From: Scolanthus callimorphus
Lineage: Eukaryota > Cnidaria > Anthozoa > Actiniaria > Edwardsiidae
DNA: 64,000 bases
Assembly (NCBI GenBank): GCA_033964015.1
Contig: JAWWUD010000097.1
Coordinates: 310,001-374,000 of the forward strand
Direction: 5' to 3'
In this document: piece by piece, positions 11,455-31,010 of the stretch
Position numbering within the stretch: position 1 is the stretch's first letter
Layout: each line of letters begins with the position of its first letter
The notes under the pieces: model-generated
The model's input: only the letters and a program-made list of their open reading frames with translations
Told to the model about the DNA's origin: nothing
Databases searched by the model: none
Translations under genes and position numbers: made by a program

Positions 11455-11958
11455 GCTAGGGCTTCCATTGATGTCTTATTTCAGTTTGTATTGAACATTT
11501 GCCAGTGATTACGTTGCAAAAATGAAATATTCAAAAGTACTTTGAAAAGAGCACCAGACTCAAAATAAAAACAAACATGGCGGTCAATCGGCTTGCAAAG
11601 GACTATGGGTAACACCACAGGCCTACCAAAATACTAACGAAAAGTTACTCAAAAAGAGTCGTCTACTAACTCCTCTAGTAAGTGAAAATACCCCAATTTA
11701 AATAAAGAATTTTCGCCTTTTTGAAGGATGATAAACTAACTGTATATTTGTATTTCTTAGTGCTCTTTGGTATTGAAAAATTCAAGCTACATTGGTATCC
11801 CTGTGGAGAAATATATTCGAACCAAGTCTCTCGCGTACGCACGTGGTTCCAAAACATGGCTGCAGAAGAAAGTAGTTCTTATTTGAAGTGAAGGCGCTTT
11901 GGCTTTGAAAAACCTTATTGTTCGTGTTTCATTGCTTCTCCAGCTAATATTCGTAAAG
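11455..11958. promoter_or_regulatory. Shared divergent promoter region, B3GALT6 / NUFIP1
   Basis: The two start codons are 504 bp apart and point away from each other, so both promoters must lie here unless there are untranslated upstream exons. The stretch contains ACATGGCGG near 11576, resembling the YY1-type CCGCCAT core, and has no obvious TATA box. The role is inferred from the layout. Confidence 0.45.
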
Positions 11959-14900
11959 ATGAATCAATTGCCACCGCCAAATTGGGGAATGCCCGTTAAT
12001 ATACCGCAATTTCGGCCTGGTTTTCCGCCGTTTCGTCCGCCGTTTCCACAAGCTGCGGGGCATTTGTCATATGCTCCACAACTACCACATTTTATGCCCG
12101 GAGCTTTCCCTCATCGACCAACGACGCCACATAACATGGTACCCAGTGGAGAGAGGAATTACCAGACAAACCAGCCAAACAATTATCAGGTAGAGTAATT
12201 ACCAGACAAACCAGCCAAACAATTATCAGGTAGAGTATTTTAAATCCGGCCCTCCAACCAAGGATGGCCGAGTTTGGCTCCCTTGAATTAGCTCAAGCTA
12301 CATTATAACGGTTAAAACCTAAGACTACAGGCTAATCCTTTTAAACAGGGGCTTGCTTGTTGAAAAACTTGTTTGGCAGAGTATTTGTCCCAGAAAGGTT
12401 GTTCTAATAAGTTGTCAGATGGCGGCAGGAGGTAAAAATTTAGTCAGAGATTAAAATCTAGTTGCTTTAATCTCATTCCCAGAGCCTCTCAGGCAGCATC
12501 CACACTACGGCCGCTGAATTTGAAATGGATAATGTCCCGCAAATGGAACAAAATGTTTTCCATCACACTAGGCTGGCTTAATTTGAAAATGCACAAAACT
12601 TCAGCATAAAGCGCAATGTGGCAAAAAAAAACAGAGCTTGTTACAAATTTCTCTCAGCTGTGTGGCATGATGTCATCATTTTAAAAAGTTTTTAACCTAA
12701 CTTATACTGCTTGCAGTCCCTTGCTCAGGGAACGTCCGTCACGTCACCCCTGTGAATCCCCCTGTGGTGTGTGCTAATGGTGACGTGACCCTGGCATAAA
12801 TGCACAGTACTAGGCAAGCGCGAAGTAAGACTGTTACCCTCTTATTACGGACGTTCCCGAGCAAGGGACTGCAAGCAGTCTAAACCTAACTTAACTTCAT
12901 ATACGGTTTATAATTTCTTTAGAGTGTAAAAGATAATAGTGACAACACTATGCAAACTCACAAGCCTCCCAGCTCTGATCCTGCGTTTACCTGTGATGCT
13001 TGCAGCAAAGGCTTTAACAGTAGAGAAGCACTGAATGCTCATTTAAATTTACATGAAATGGTAAGAACATTAAATTCAATAGTGTAGAAGCAATTTTTGG
13101 ATCTCTGGATAGATTATTATTAGACAAACAAGCACACCAATTTTGAGAAAGCCTTGATAGATAGCTGCGATGGTACATATTTTTTAAGTTATAAGGTTTG
13201 TGGCTAGCTAATTAGCATGGGACTAATAGAATTTCATGCATCATATTGTTTGCTTCTGTACAAAGATGGCACCGATCATGTTAAAAACCTAACTATCTTA
13301 CAAGTCTGGAGTGTATAAGAAGCTGATTTTGTCATTTTCTTTCATGTCACTTTGTAGTTTGAAAACAGAATTACACCATGAAACAGTGTCATCTTATATC
13401 CTGAATTACTTATGTGCTAGCAACAGCCCACAGCAAAATATGCAACTTTGAATGGCCATAACATTGCAGTATTTTACCAAAATTCTTTAAGTACTTAGTA
13501 CTTAGAAGGCAACTTTTCTACCAGAAAAGTGAAACTTCTCAATGGCATCTCTTTCTTAAATATATGGAAACAGGCCTTGAAATTAACAGATATTGTAGCA
13601 ATTTTGCAACTTGTTTGATATTTTGTGTCGCAAAGTGGAAAATTGTGGTCACTTTTGCAACTGATATGGTCACATTTTCAAGCCCTGGGAAATATTATGC
13701 ATTAAACAAGTTTTATCAATTGTCACAATATTAATATAATAATACAAACATATTCATGTCCTAGTGTGATCAGGATGGTTGCACTTTCAAGGCATCAAGA
13801 AAAGGACTAAAACTTCATTATATTCAGGCAAGTATGAACTTTCAGAAATGTTTCTTTTGAAACATGTCTTTCAATTTAGAATTTCCCTGAGGTTCATGTA
13901 TAATTGTGCAATGCCAGAAATTATCCATACCCTTCCCACAGAAAGGGGTTAATTGAGATATGACTACCCCATCCAACTGGAATTTCAAATATGGGGAGGG
14001 TATGTTTTTTTTTCTGGAATAACAATAGACCAGTTTCAAGTTATTCGTCTACTGCTGAATAGGCATCAACGGCACATTAATACAGTAGGAGCCTCAGTTT
14101 AAAGTTGAAAAAAGTTGTGACTACCGACAAGAAACTGATGAAGCTTGAATTGAGACAATAGACAAATGATGATTCATATTAAAATTTGTTTTACAGCCAA
14201 GGAATAATTTGATATTATGTTTGTAGATTCATGCTAAAGGAAAAGCAAGAATAAATTTGGATACTCCAGAGGAAATAGCAAAGTGGAGACAGGAAAGGAA
14301 AAGGTTCAGCATGTTCTATTGCAACCAACAACTTCTTGTAATTTATTAATAAAAGATACTGATGTACAAATAAATGCAGTCTATTGAAGTATTTTTCTAT
14401 TTCAGGAATTTCCCAACTGCAGCAAATATTGCTAAAAAGATGGCACTTTTGGAACAAAGGAAAGCAAATGGGCAGATACTAGAGACTACTCAATACAGGT
14501 TTGGAACTATACTCTGCTGTAAAATATCTACACTTTTGTAAGCTGGGGTGTGCTGAAGGCTCTGGTTACAATCATTTATTGGTCCACCAGTGATGTCCTT
14601 ATCTTATTATAACAGTTATAGAGGCCACGGTCGTGGTAGAGGCCGGGGTAGAGGGAGGTGGCAGAGGCGGTATCAAAGTCGTGGGAGGTGTGGCAGATCT
14701 GAGCCACAACACAACGCAAGTCCTGCTGGGGACCCTCTAGCAATGGTACTGGATATGAATGGCAATCAATGTAAGATTTTGAGATCCAACATTGGACTTT
14801 ATCCACCATATTGTCTAGCTGTTATAGCTCAGTTGGTAGAGTGTCACACAACTATCATAGAGGTGATAGATTCCTGTTACAGCTGTTTTGAGTATTCTGC

Positions 14901-17900
14901 GACTTTTGAGTATTCTGCGAACCCCTGGGAGAAGAACAAGGAGAGTTGACAAGTCAGGGGCAGATCCAGGAATTTGAGAAAGGGAGGGCCAGATAGTGAG
15001 AACATGGGACAACCATTTTCAGATTTCCTCCAGCAAATACAGTTGTGGGAAAATCTCACAAGAAAGGGCGCCCTAAATACGCCCCTGCAAGTCTGGATAT
15101 GGATATACTGTTAGCCTGATGCCTCTTAACTAATTTACTTTGTAACCTTATAACGAAACTGTTTAACATGCTAGGTGGCAGTGTTATTGAGGATGAAGAG
15201 GATGCCTTGATGATGTCACAAATTAGTGGTCACGTGACCCACACCTCACCCCACACACCAAGAGGTGCTGCTGCTATTACTCATGTTACCCAGACTGTGC
15301 CCCAGGCCTCTGGCACCTCAGCCTTGAGTGTGCTATGTGCGTCTTATGGTGATATGTCTTCTGATGATGACGATGATCAAACTGTAAAATCCTCTGGTAT
15401 GTACTAAGTAAAGAATGGACGATTCCAGCTATAATGAAATGGACACGGCTTTGGTGAACGATTGTAACTTTTAAAACGTCTTCCTTTTATTTCACTGGCG
15501 AATGCGTTTCAGAGAGCAACTTCACCCTAGCCTGCATGCAGCCGGCTACAAATTTAATATTATAACTGAAGCTCAATTTGTAACCGGCTGCATGCATGAT
15601 AGCTTCCCCCACCTGGCTAGTTTCCTCCACAGCCCAGAAATTAGTCGTGCAACGCTACTCCCTGGTAAGCTCCAGCAAGTGTTCATACCTAACGTTCATT
15701 CTATGCAATGGGTGCTTTCAAGTGCTACATGTGTCAACGACCGCTGCAACTCACGTCTTGTTGATACCATTTTATACCAAGTCCTGATGAATTTTTTACC
15801 GTGTTAAAATAAAGTTACCTGTTACGTGTTACCTGTTGACAAATGATGACGAAGACAGCCATCTTGCAACTATTGGAGCTGAGATTCCCAACTCTCCAGC
15901 AGTAGCACCCCAAGGCCAGAGATGAGCCAAGTGGGAAGATGATGATGATGATGAAGTTTATTTCGGGCCACTTGAAACTGTTATCGGGCCACTTGAAACC
16001 GTCAACTGGACATGTATACTATTCCTTTTTGCAGAATCTCTAACAAGAACCCCGAAGGTGAATACAAATACAGATTTTCCCAAACCGCAGGCAGCAGAAC
16101 AGAGCTTGGTATCCTCATCGGCACCAAACCACCAAATAAGGAAACGACCCAGAAGCAGAAACAAGAAGCAGCCGACGGTAAATAGATGCTTGAGAAATTT
16201 TGTCAGAAATGTGATTTGTAACTTTACTTTGTCGGTAAAGGTTTTTCAAGAACCACGGTGAAGAACCACCAGCCCGTAATTAGACCGACGTATGTCAGGA
16301 GCGTAGCAAGTGACGCACTTTTTAAAACCAAATATACAGTAAATGAAAAGGACATTTAAAATATACGAGAAAAATAATTACGAAATGCCCCTTGGGACCT
16401 CTCCTATCAAAAATCCTGGCTGCGCTCCTATGTGCAATGCCTTAAGGCCACCACACAGGGGCCCATATTTCGTTCCAAGACAAAAAATCCTGACTGATCG
16501 GCTCATGTGCGGTGACTCGTGACGAGTTTACGATGACAAAATATCGCGCGCCGCTACACGAGACGGTTTTTTTGTCGGTGACGATTTGAAAATCAAACAT
16601 GTTTTATAAAACGAGCGGACGAAAATCTTGTCGTAAGCTCGTCGCGGATCACCACACACGAGCCGATCAGTCAGGATGTTTTGTCTTGCGACGAAAAAAT
16701 GGGCCCGTGTGTGGCGGCGTGCGATAATCTTACGACAGAAAATCCTGTCGGGATCGGCCCGTATGTGTGGCGGCCTTTGGCTACGTATTCCATTTTCGTG
16801 GAACCTCTCGGACTTCCCTTTCGTGCCCTTTGGTCGTAGCACAGCAAGGTTGCTAGGGACGTTTATAAATACAGTGGAGAGCTAAAGACTGTTACTTATG
16901 AAAGTCCTTTCGTGCCCTTTGGTATTAGCACAACAAGGTTTCTAGGAAAGTTTATAAATGCAGTGGAGAGCTAAAGACTGTTATGAAGGACTTATTGTCT
17001 TCGTTTACCTGTTATCCACAGATGACAAATACCAAACGAAATCCAACTCTTCTAGAAATGGTACGTATGTCTTGGTTTGCTCAGCAATATCTTAGCTTGT
17101 TGAGATTGCCATCTACCAGGATCTCGCCTCACGGTGCGCAAAGGAATGTTCGTCAAAAATAACGCAGCATCGGCGTTGGCACCAAAATGATTTTCTGGCC
17201 AAATCTGATAATTTTGTTGTGGGTCCTTCACCCGGGGGGAGGGGGAAGGGGCTCCGCTATTTTTGGGGCGGGGAACTTGCTCGTCCGTTTTATATATGGT
17301 TAATGGTTATTTACAGCCAAAGACGCTCAAGCGTCCCCCTCTAGAGTGCAATAATGAGTTGATTCTTGGAATATTGGATCCATTATTCGATTCAATAATG
17401 CATTCGGCTTGGGAAAACGTCTTTCAATTTGAAATCGGCTTTCGGCTAGATTATTTACCTGACACCACGCTCCGACACTTTTAAGTCCCTGACTTTATGT
17501 TTCTTTGGATATCCCTGATAATATTGATCCAAAACTTCTTCTCTAAATGAACGAGGGAGAGATTTTACGAAGCTCGTAAAGTCTACCAAGCCCGCCATAT
17601 AGACCAAATCGGCTAACGGTGTTTACATCTTGTTGCCACCCAATTCGGGTCATGTGATGATTCCCTTGGGTGGATACTTTTGTTAGTTCTGCACATGTGC
17701 TCGTGCAATCGGTCAAGTGAGAAAAATTGGATAATGTAACTACCCAAGGGAAACATCACATGATCTGAATTGGGTGGCAACAAGATGTAAACACCGTTAG
17801 CCGATTTGGTCTATTAGTAACAAAACTCGAAAACAAAAGGCTCCCTGTGGATTTTTCCATATATGAAAGCGCCTCCGTTGTCTATCGTCCAATCAAAAAG

Positions 17901-19150
17901 TGAAAATCCAGTTCAAATCGAAAGACGTTTTCCCAAGCCGAAAGTATTATTGAATCGAATAATGAATCCAATATTCCAAGAATCAACTCATTATTGCGCT
18001 CTACGGGGGGATGCTTGAACGTCTTTGGCTGTAATATGGTTTATCAATATCACACTTGTTGGTACCTTTTTAGGGGGTCAAATTAAACTAAGCCACGCCT
18101 TTTTTGGTACCTGTTGAGGGGTAAAATCGATCGGAGTTTCCGTCGAGCACCCCCGCCCCAAAAATAGGGGAGTCCCCTGGGGGGTCCTCGAGTCCTGGAA
18201 ATAGCTGATGAATTGTCCATGGGTAAATAAAGATTATCTATCTATCTAGATGATGCCCTAAATACCCAATTTTCACAGGGAGCCACCGCATATTCCCACA
18301 CATTAGTCCTGATGACTGACAAGCACGCTGCAGCCAATGTTATTTTACACTTAAAGAGCTTTTTTACACTTAAATTACACTTAATTTACACTTAAATGTG
18401 AGGCTAGGATGACACGCCTAAACAGACTGACTTGGTTTAGCCTAGGCTTATGCGGCAAATCGCAACCCCCGTCTTACATGGCCCTATGCTCAGGCAATTT
18501 GCACAGAAGCTCATGAGAATAGACCTCTTCACCATCTTTTAAAATGGTTTCATATCCACGCGAAAATGGCGAAAAAATTCAGAAAGACAAAGGATTTTTC
18601 TTCATGTAAACAACACGTGGTTTGAAATGGGCAATTTGCATACAAAGGTAAAGAGGTCTATTGAAAGTAGACAAGCCAATTTTACCATAGCCTGAAGCCC
18701 CACTTACACGGCAGGTATTTTTTGCCACGGCTCGGATAAAAAGTGGTACGGGTACCAAATTTAATGGTACGGCTCGGCTATATTTGCGCTGTGTAAATGG
18801 CTTTGCCCTACTACATTTTGTCAGAGCCCGACCGAAATTTCGTCCATGCCGGAACACGTGGCGAGGTGGTCCAAAAACCATTTTTATCCGAGCCGTGGCA
18901 AAAATTTATATCGTGTAGATATGGCTTGAATTTCAGCAGTCTTTTCTCCCTACAATCTATGCCCCTCTATGCTCGCAAACTGCACGAAACTTCAGCTTGA
19001 CAAATCACTTTCATCAACAAGTTTAATTGGATTTTATTATTTTCTTTACAGTTACTCGCACCAGAGATTCGACACGAGAGAAACATCATTCTACAGTGCC
19101 TCCGATACGTCGTGAAAAAGGATTTCTTTCAAGAGAACAAATCCAGTTGA
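11959..19150 (+). CDS. NUFIP1: NUFIP1, snoRNP assembly factor, complete, ten exons
   Basis: Exons: 11959-12189, 12923-13060, 13765-13827, 14227-14303, 14406-14498, 14616-14770, 15175-15396, 16035-16177, 17022-17060 and 19052-19150, total 1260 nt, 419 residues, all phases matching. The family protein bridges SNU13/15.5K and the R2TP chaperone during box C/D snoRNP assembly in the nucleus. The N-terminus is Pro-rich (1-77). A C2H2 finger has C101, C104, H117 and H121, and a second finger has C124, C129, H141 and H146. The SNU13-binding PEP motif is LDTPEEIAKWRQERKRNFPT (155-174). An RG-rich stretch spans about 202-225, and ALSVLCASYGDMSSDDDD matches the vertebrate YGSMSS region. The C-terminus LLEMLLAPEIRHERNIILQC is the conserved ZNHIT3-binding end. 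I chose the ATG at 11959; upstream frame starts only with TTG. Exon 3 uses a GC donor (CAG|GCAAGT), and a 40-bp tandem duplication covers the exon 1 donor. Confidence 0.95.
12157..12236 (+). repeat. 40-bp perfect tandem duplication across NUFIP1 exon 1 donor
   Basis: Two identical 40-bp units (12157-12196 and 12197-12236) each contain the last coding bases of exon 1 and the donor CAG|GTAGAG. Only the first donor keeps the frame open; reading past it gives a stop after two codons. Confidence 0.9.
12706..12879. mobile_element. MITE in NUFIP1 intron 1
   Basis: Arms ACTGCTTGCAGTCCCTTGCT and its reverse complement ending GCAAGCAGT are nearly perfect for over 30 bp (continuing into GGGAACGTCCGT). 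The centre is unpaired. The right end lies about 45 bp upstream of the exon 2 acceptor. Confidence 0.8.
14820..14870 (+). repeat. tRNA-derived SINE-like fragment
   Basis: TTATAGCTCAGTTGGTAGAG matches a tRNA A-box (TAGCTCAGTTGG). No convincing B-box follows, so this is at most the 5' part of a tRNA-derived SINE in a NUFIP1 intron, not a functional tRNA. Confidence 0.4.
14955..15087. mobile_element. GGGGCGTAGCC-type element, copy 2
   Basis: Starts CAGGGGCAGATCCAGGAATT and ends ACGCCCCTG, with internal GATTTCCTCCAGCAAATACA shared with the copy at 44802-44940. It lies in a NUFIP1 intron. Confidence 0.6.
15531..15596. repeat. Short hairpin in NUFIP1 intron
   Basis: CTGCATGCAGCCGGCTACAA and its inverted copy TTGTAACCGGCTGCATGCA close over an 18-base loop. 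Followed near 15780-15820 by a LINE-like 3' tail (CTGATGAATTTTTTACCGTG, then AATAAAG). Confidence 0.6.
16441..16790. mobile_element. Inverted-repeat cluster in NUFIP1 intron
   Basis: GCCACCACACAGGGGCCCAT... with CTGACTGATCGGCTC is repeated inverted as GAGCCGATCAGTCAGGA ... GGGCCCGTGTGTGG. A third related arm (GGGATCGGCCCGTATGTGTG) lies at about 16748-16775. This looks like a MITE with a duplicated end. Confidence 0.6.
16817..16990 (+). repeat. Approximately 90-bp tandem duplication in NUFIP1 intron
   Basis: Two units beginning CCTTTCGTGCCCTTTGG, each ending in CAGTGGAGAGCTAAAGACTG, differ at a few positions. They lie directly upstream of the small exon 9. Confidence 0.7.
17314..18031. mobile_element. 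TIR element with a second TIR element nested inside (NUFIP1 last intron)
   Basis: Outer arms CAGCCAAAGACGCTCAAGCG and its inverted copy are about 120 bp long and share TTGATTCTTGGAATATTGGA. Inside, 17601-17812 is a separate inverted-repeat element with arms AGACCAAATCGGCTAACGGT extending about 65 bp. A solo arm-like piece of the inner element is at 40324-40375. Confidence 0.75.
18700..18925. mobile_element. Foldback element with ACACGGC-type ends
   Basis: CCCCACTTACACGGCAGGTA, GCCACGGCTCGGATAAAAA and GGTACGGCTCGG reappear inverted as ATTTTTATCCGAGCCGTGGC. It lies in the last NUFIP1 intron, about 130 bp before the terminal exon. Confidence 0.5.
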
Positions 19151-20733
19151 ACGATGAATAGCCACTTGAAGTTCAGCTTCAAATTTTGGAGCTAAAAATG
19201 ACAAATTCAATCTTCAGAGGCAGGTTTTGGTGGTACAACCGCCATCTTCAGTACTCAGGGCTAGCAATAGGACATTTTCATAATGACGTATTTTACTACA
19301 ACTAAACCGTTTTTGTTGTCTCTTTTGTTCGGCAATTACTGTTATTGTCCGCATAAGAATAGAAAACTGAAAAAGATTCTGGTAGTCGTAGTCCAATGAC
19401 GCATAGTGCAAATGCCCTATTGCGACTAATACAGGCGACTAGGTATTTATCTTTGGCGACTAACACTTCCTGTCCAAGCGCCACCTGCCGACTTAATTTG
19501 TTATTTGGCAATTAGAAGCCAAATGGCAGTTCATGAAACTGTTAGTTTCGGGCCATGGTGCTTCCCTTCCATTCATGGCGGTTGTACCATCAAATATGTC
19601 TGCAAGAAATACAATTGTCGTTTTCCCCTGCTATCAAGACCATATAAAATGACGATTGTAGTGACATTGGTATCTGACATGCGCAAACGATGGACAAGTT
19701 GAAGTATCCCACATGCTTGAAGGTTGCAGTAGAACATATGTATCAGTGAAAGGGTTAAGGGAGTGTTGGGTGGGGGTTAGTGGGATGGAGCTCTTGCACT
19801 CATTTTATCGCTCTAATTAAGCTATTCAAACATTCCTTTGCTTTCAAATTAACATGTTTGATGAACATTCTTCAATAGGTAGAAAGCTCACTTGAATGTA
19901 CTTATTTCAACCAAATGTCAGTCATCATTTTATATATGCGAAGTAGGTAGAATACAATAATAGTATGTAAAGTAGTAGGTACAATAGAATACAATAATAG
20001 ATCTTTACATAGTATGTGTATCTATGTACACAACAAAATGAATAAACTACAGAAATATTCACGTTTGTTTTTATCCAGCTCTTCAATATGCTTGTTAGAC
20101 TTTTCACTAATGTTCAAAGAAGTACACTAAAAATGTCGTTTAACACGTGTATGTGGGCCTCTGATGTAGACGCCCACCTTATCTGAATAAACTTTGCATC
20201 GTTCTATAAATAGATTTAGCGCCAGAACCCTTACCCTCTGCGCCCTTTTTAAAGGCCCATCACCAACCGACTGCCTTTGCGGACTCTTTGCCAATCAGAG
20301 CACCCGAAAAACAATGGATCAATTTGAAAACAAAACGGGGCGCAAAGGTTCCCGGTTGGTGATGGACCTTAAGAATGTGCCTAGTGATCACCCGCGGCGC
20401 TAATAAAACAGACAACTATGGAATCTGTTTCCACGGATCTAAAACAGCGCGAGGGACCAAGTTGGCGGAAAGAGCAGTCCCTTCCCTGCACATCGCAAGC
20501 AACGTCTGTACACCAACAGTCTCTGTACACCAACAGTCTCTGTACACCAACAGTCTCTGCATCTCACCCCGTTAATAATTTCGCCACTCCATATGCCCCG
20601 TAACCTTGGTTCGCATCCGCCACGGTGGAGTTCGTTGGGACTTTCTACACCACTGGTGTCTTGGTCACTACAGTGCGTGACAGGCTCCGTGATAAGAACG
20701 TGATGAGAACGCGATAAAACAGCGTGATGAGCG
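19151..20733. other. Convergent intergenic stretch, NUFIP1 / TAF6 3' ends
   Basis: Both flanking genes end here. I see AATAAA near 20038 and again near 20186 (+ strand), possible NUFIP1 poly(A) signals, an AT-rich stretch, and three to four tandem copies of an 18-bp unit (CTGTACACCAACAGTCT) at about 20507-20560. No gene is visible. Confidence 0.6.
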
Positions 20734-29150
<8,417 letters not shown>

Positions 29151-29623
29151 TTTATCTTTTCACGAGGAAATCTCGTCTTTTGTCTTGCAACTAAAAGAAC
29201 GCCATGATGGCCGCCATTTTGGAAGCGACGCTCGACCCAGTACCTCGCTTCTCTGAACAATGTTTCGGTCTACCTGTGCACTGATGATCGGCAAACAGTT
29301 CAAAAGCTTTGATAGAAATGACCAGAAATCAGCGCAGCAATATTTTTCAAACTTGAGTGAAAAGAAGGACAATGTTTTTCATATAAAAAACATCTATTCC
29401 TAAAAAATGGACACAAAAGCCTAGCAAAAGAAACTGTCCATGAACTTGTATGAGCTCATTAACAGCGAAGACTCGTTCTCGAGGCATTGAACATGAGGGT
29501 CAGGTTCAGATTCAGTTTATATGCACTATTTTTAAATTGTTTAAATTATTTACAATAGAAGAGAAATAAATCCAAAAAGAGAAGTCCTAAATTGGACATA
29601 AAAAAAAGATATAGTGGATAAAT

Positions 29624-30336
29624 TATTATACCACAACGCGCGCGTTTCTCGAGTTCTGATTGGCTCTCAGCCAGCCATGGGTACATTTAACAAATGTCCT
29701 CTGGTTTTCCGTGGTATGTCCTCTTATATACCACGGAATGACGTAATAAAGTGGTCAAAATGTTGTGGACTCACGAGGCGCAGCCGAGTGGGTCTGCAGT
29801 ACATTTTGACCACTTTATTACGTCATTCCGTGGTATATAAGAGGACATACCACGAAAAATCAGAGGACATTTGTTTTATACCACAACAAAAAGGCAAAAA
29901 TAAAAAGGCAAAAGCAGCGCGCGCGCAGCCAAACGGTGTTTTCGTTGTTTCTTTTTACCGCGTGCGCTTATGATGGCGCGTTCCGTGGTATGTCCTCTTA
30001 TGTACCCACGGCTGAGAGCCAATCAGAATTCGAGAAAGGCGCGCGTTGTGGTATAAAAAAGTATATACCACAACGCGCCATCATCAGCGCGCGCGCTAAA
30101 AAGAACAAACGAAAACACCGTTTGACCGAGCGCGCGCGCTGTTTTTGTATTTATTTTTGCCTTTTTGTTGTGGTATAAAACAAATGTCCTCTGATTTTCC
30201 GTGGTATGTCCTCTTATATACCACGGAATGACGTAATAAAGTGGTCAAAATGTACTGCGGACCCACTCGGCTGCGCCTCGTGAGTCCACGTGAGTATATA
30301 AGAGGACATACCACGGAAAATCAGAGGACATTTGTT
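29624..30336. mobile_element. Block of nested palindromic elements
   Basis: Three adjoining foldbacks: about 29692-29872 (arms ACAAATGTCCTCTG and GTGGTATGTCCTCTTATATA), 29876-30179 (arms ATACCACAACAAAAAGGCAA) and 30183-30336 (again GTGGTATGTCCTCTTATATA). The same modules appear in alternate orientation, so one MITE family has been inserted into or rearranged with another. Short open frames here arise from the symmetry. Confidence 0.7.
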
Positions 30337-30578
30337 AAATATATAGTAAAGTAGGTTTCAGATTCTTCTGTCAATTTTGTTTGCTGCTTTTTTTAAATGA
30401 AGGTTAATGAAAGTTTTTTATTACAGGATCTGAATGGTAGTAGCTTAAAGTGATGTGGTATTTTTCCCATATCCTTGAATTTAGTTAAGCCATAGTTGGT
30501 CCTGGAAACTGGTCTAAACTGGTCTCTAGGTGTTGAGTAGAGACGCATTTTGCGTTGGTCATTTAGAGCGGACTAGCG

Positions 30579-30837
30579 GATTTCAGATGACTGTCGAAAG
30601 TAAATCACGTGCGTTTTCCACGCGTTCCTATTGGTTGAGCTCTTAAGTCTTTGTTTAGTCAGCCAATGAGAATGCGAAGACAACTACACACCACGGCGGG
30701 CTCTTTGCTTTCTTGGATCACGATTAAACGCAATCGAAGTTATCTTGTCTCCTAATTGGTCAGTTGTTGAATGGGTTTCGTTTCTGATTGGCTAAGTGTA
30801 TTTACTTTGCGTTTAGTTTTCGACACTCATCTGAAAA
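30579..30837. mobile_element. MITE, family C, copy 2
   Basis: Ends GATTTCAGATGACTGTCGAAAG and CGACACTCATCTGAAA are inverted. Internal CCTATTGGTTGAGCTCT and GTCAGCCAATGAGAATG match the copy at 4890-5139. Confidence 0.7.
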
Positions 30838-31010
30838 TAAAATTGGGCTGCCACACTCGAGAGGTTTAGACGTTATTTTTCCTTCCAACGAATCACGTAG
30901 GAAGAAAGATCAGCATGACTCCAGCACAGTGCACTGGGTGCCCTAGTATGTCCTAGGCATGGCCATGGGGTCTGACACTCAACGTCTTGTCTGTGGGGCG
31001 TGCCGTTCTA

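Larger units (their letters stand above)
29151..31010. other. Intergenic stretch, TAF6 promoter and XRCC4 3' end
   Basis: Directly upstream of the TAF6 start lies GATGGCCGCCATTTTGG (about 29206-29222), a YY1-type motif; the TAF6 promoter is probably here. The rest is repeats: a nested-palindrome block (29624-30336) and a family C MITE (30579-30837). No gene seen. Confidence 0.6.

Noticed and set aside
11899..11958. Longer NUFIP1 start at 11899
   Set aside because: That position is a TTG codon; the first ATG in frame is 11959, and the extra residues have no support from the family.
15502..15807. 101-codon + strand open frame in a NUFIP1 intron
   Set aside because: It covers a palindromic hairpin and a LINE-like tail; no conserved domain, and NUFIP1 splices over it.
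29614..30314. Open frames of 70-120 codons on both strands
   Set aside because: They mirror each other because the block is palindromic repeat DNA.
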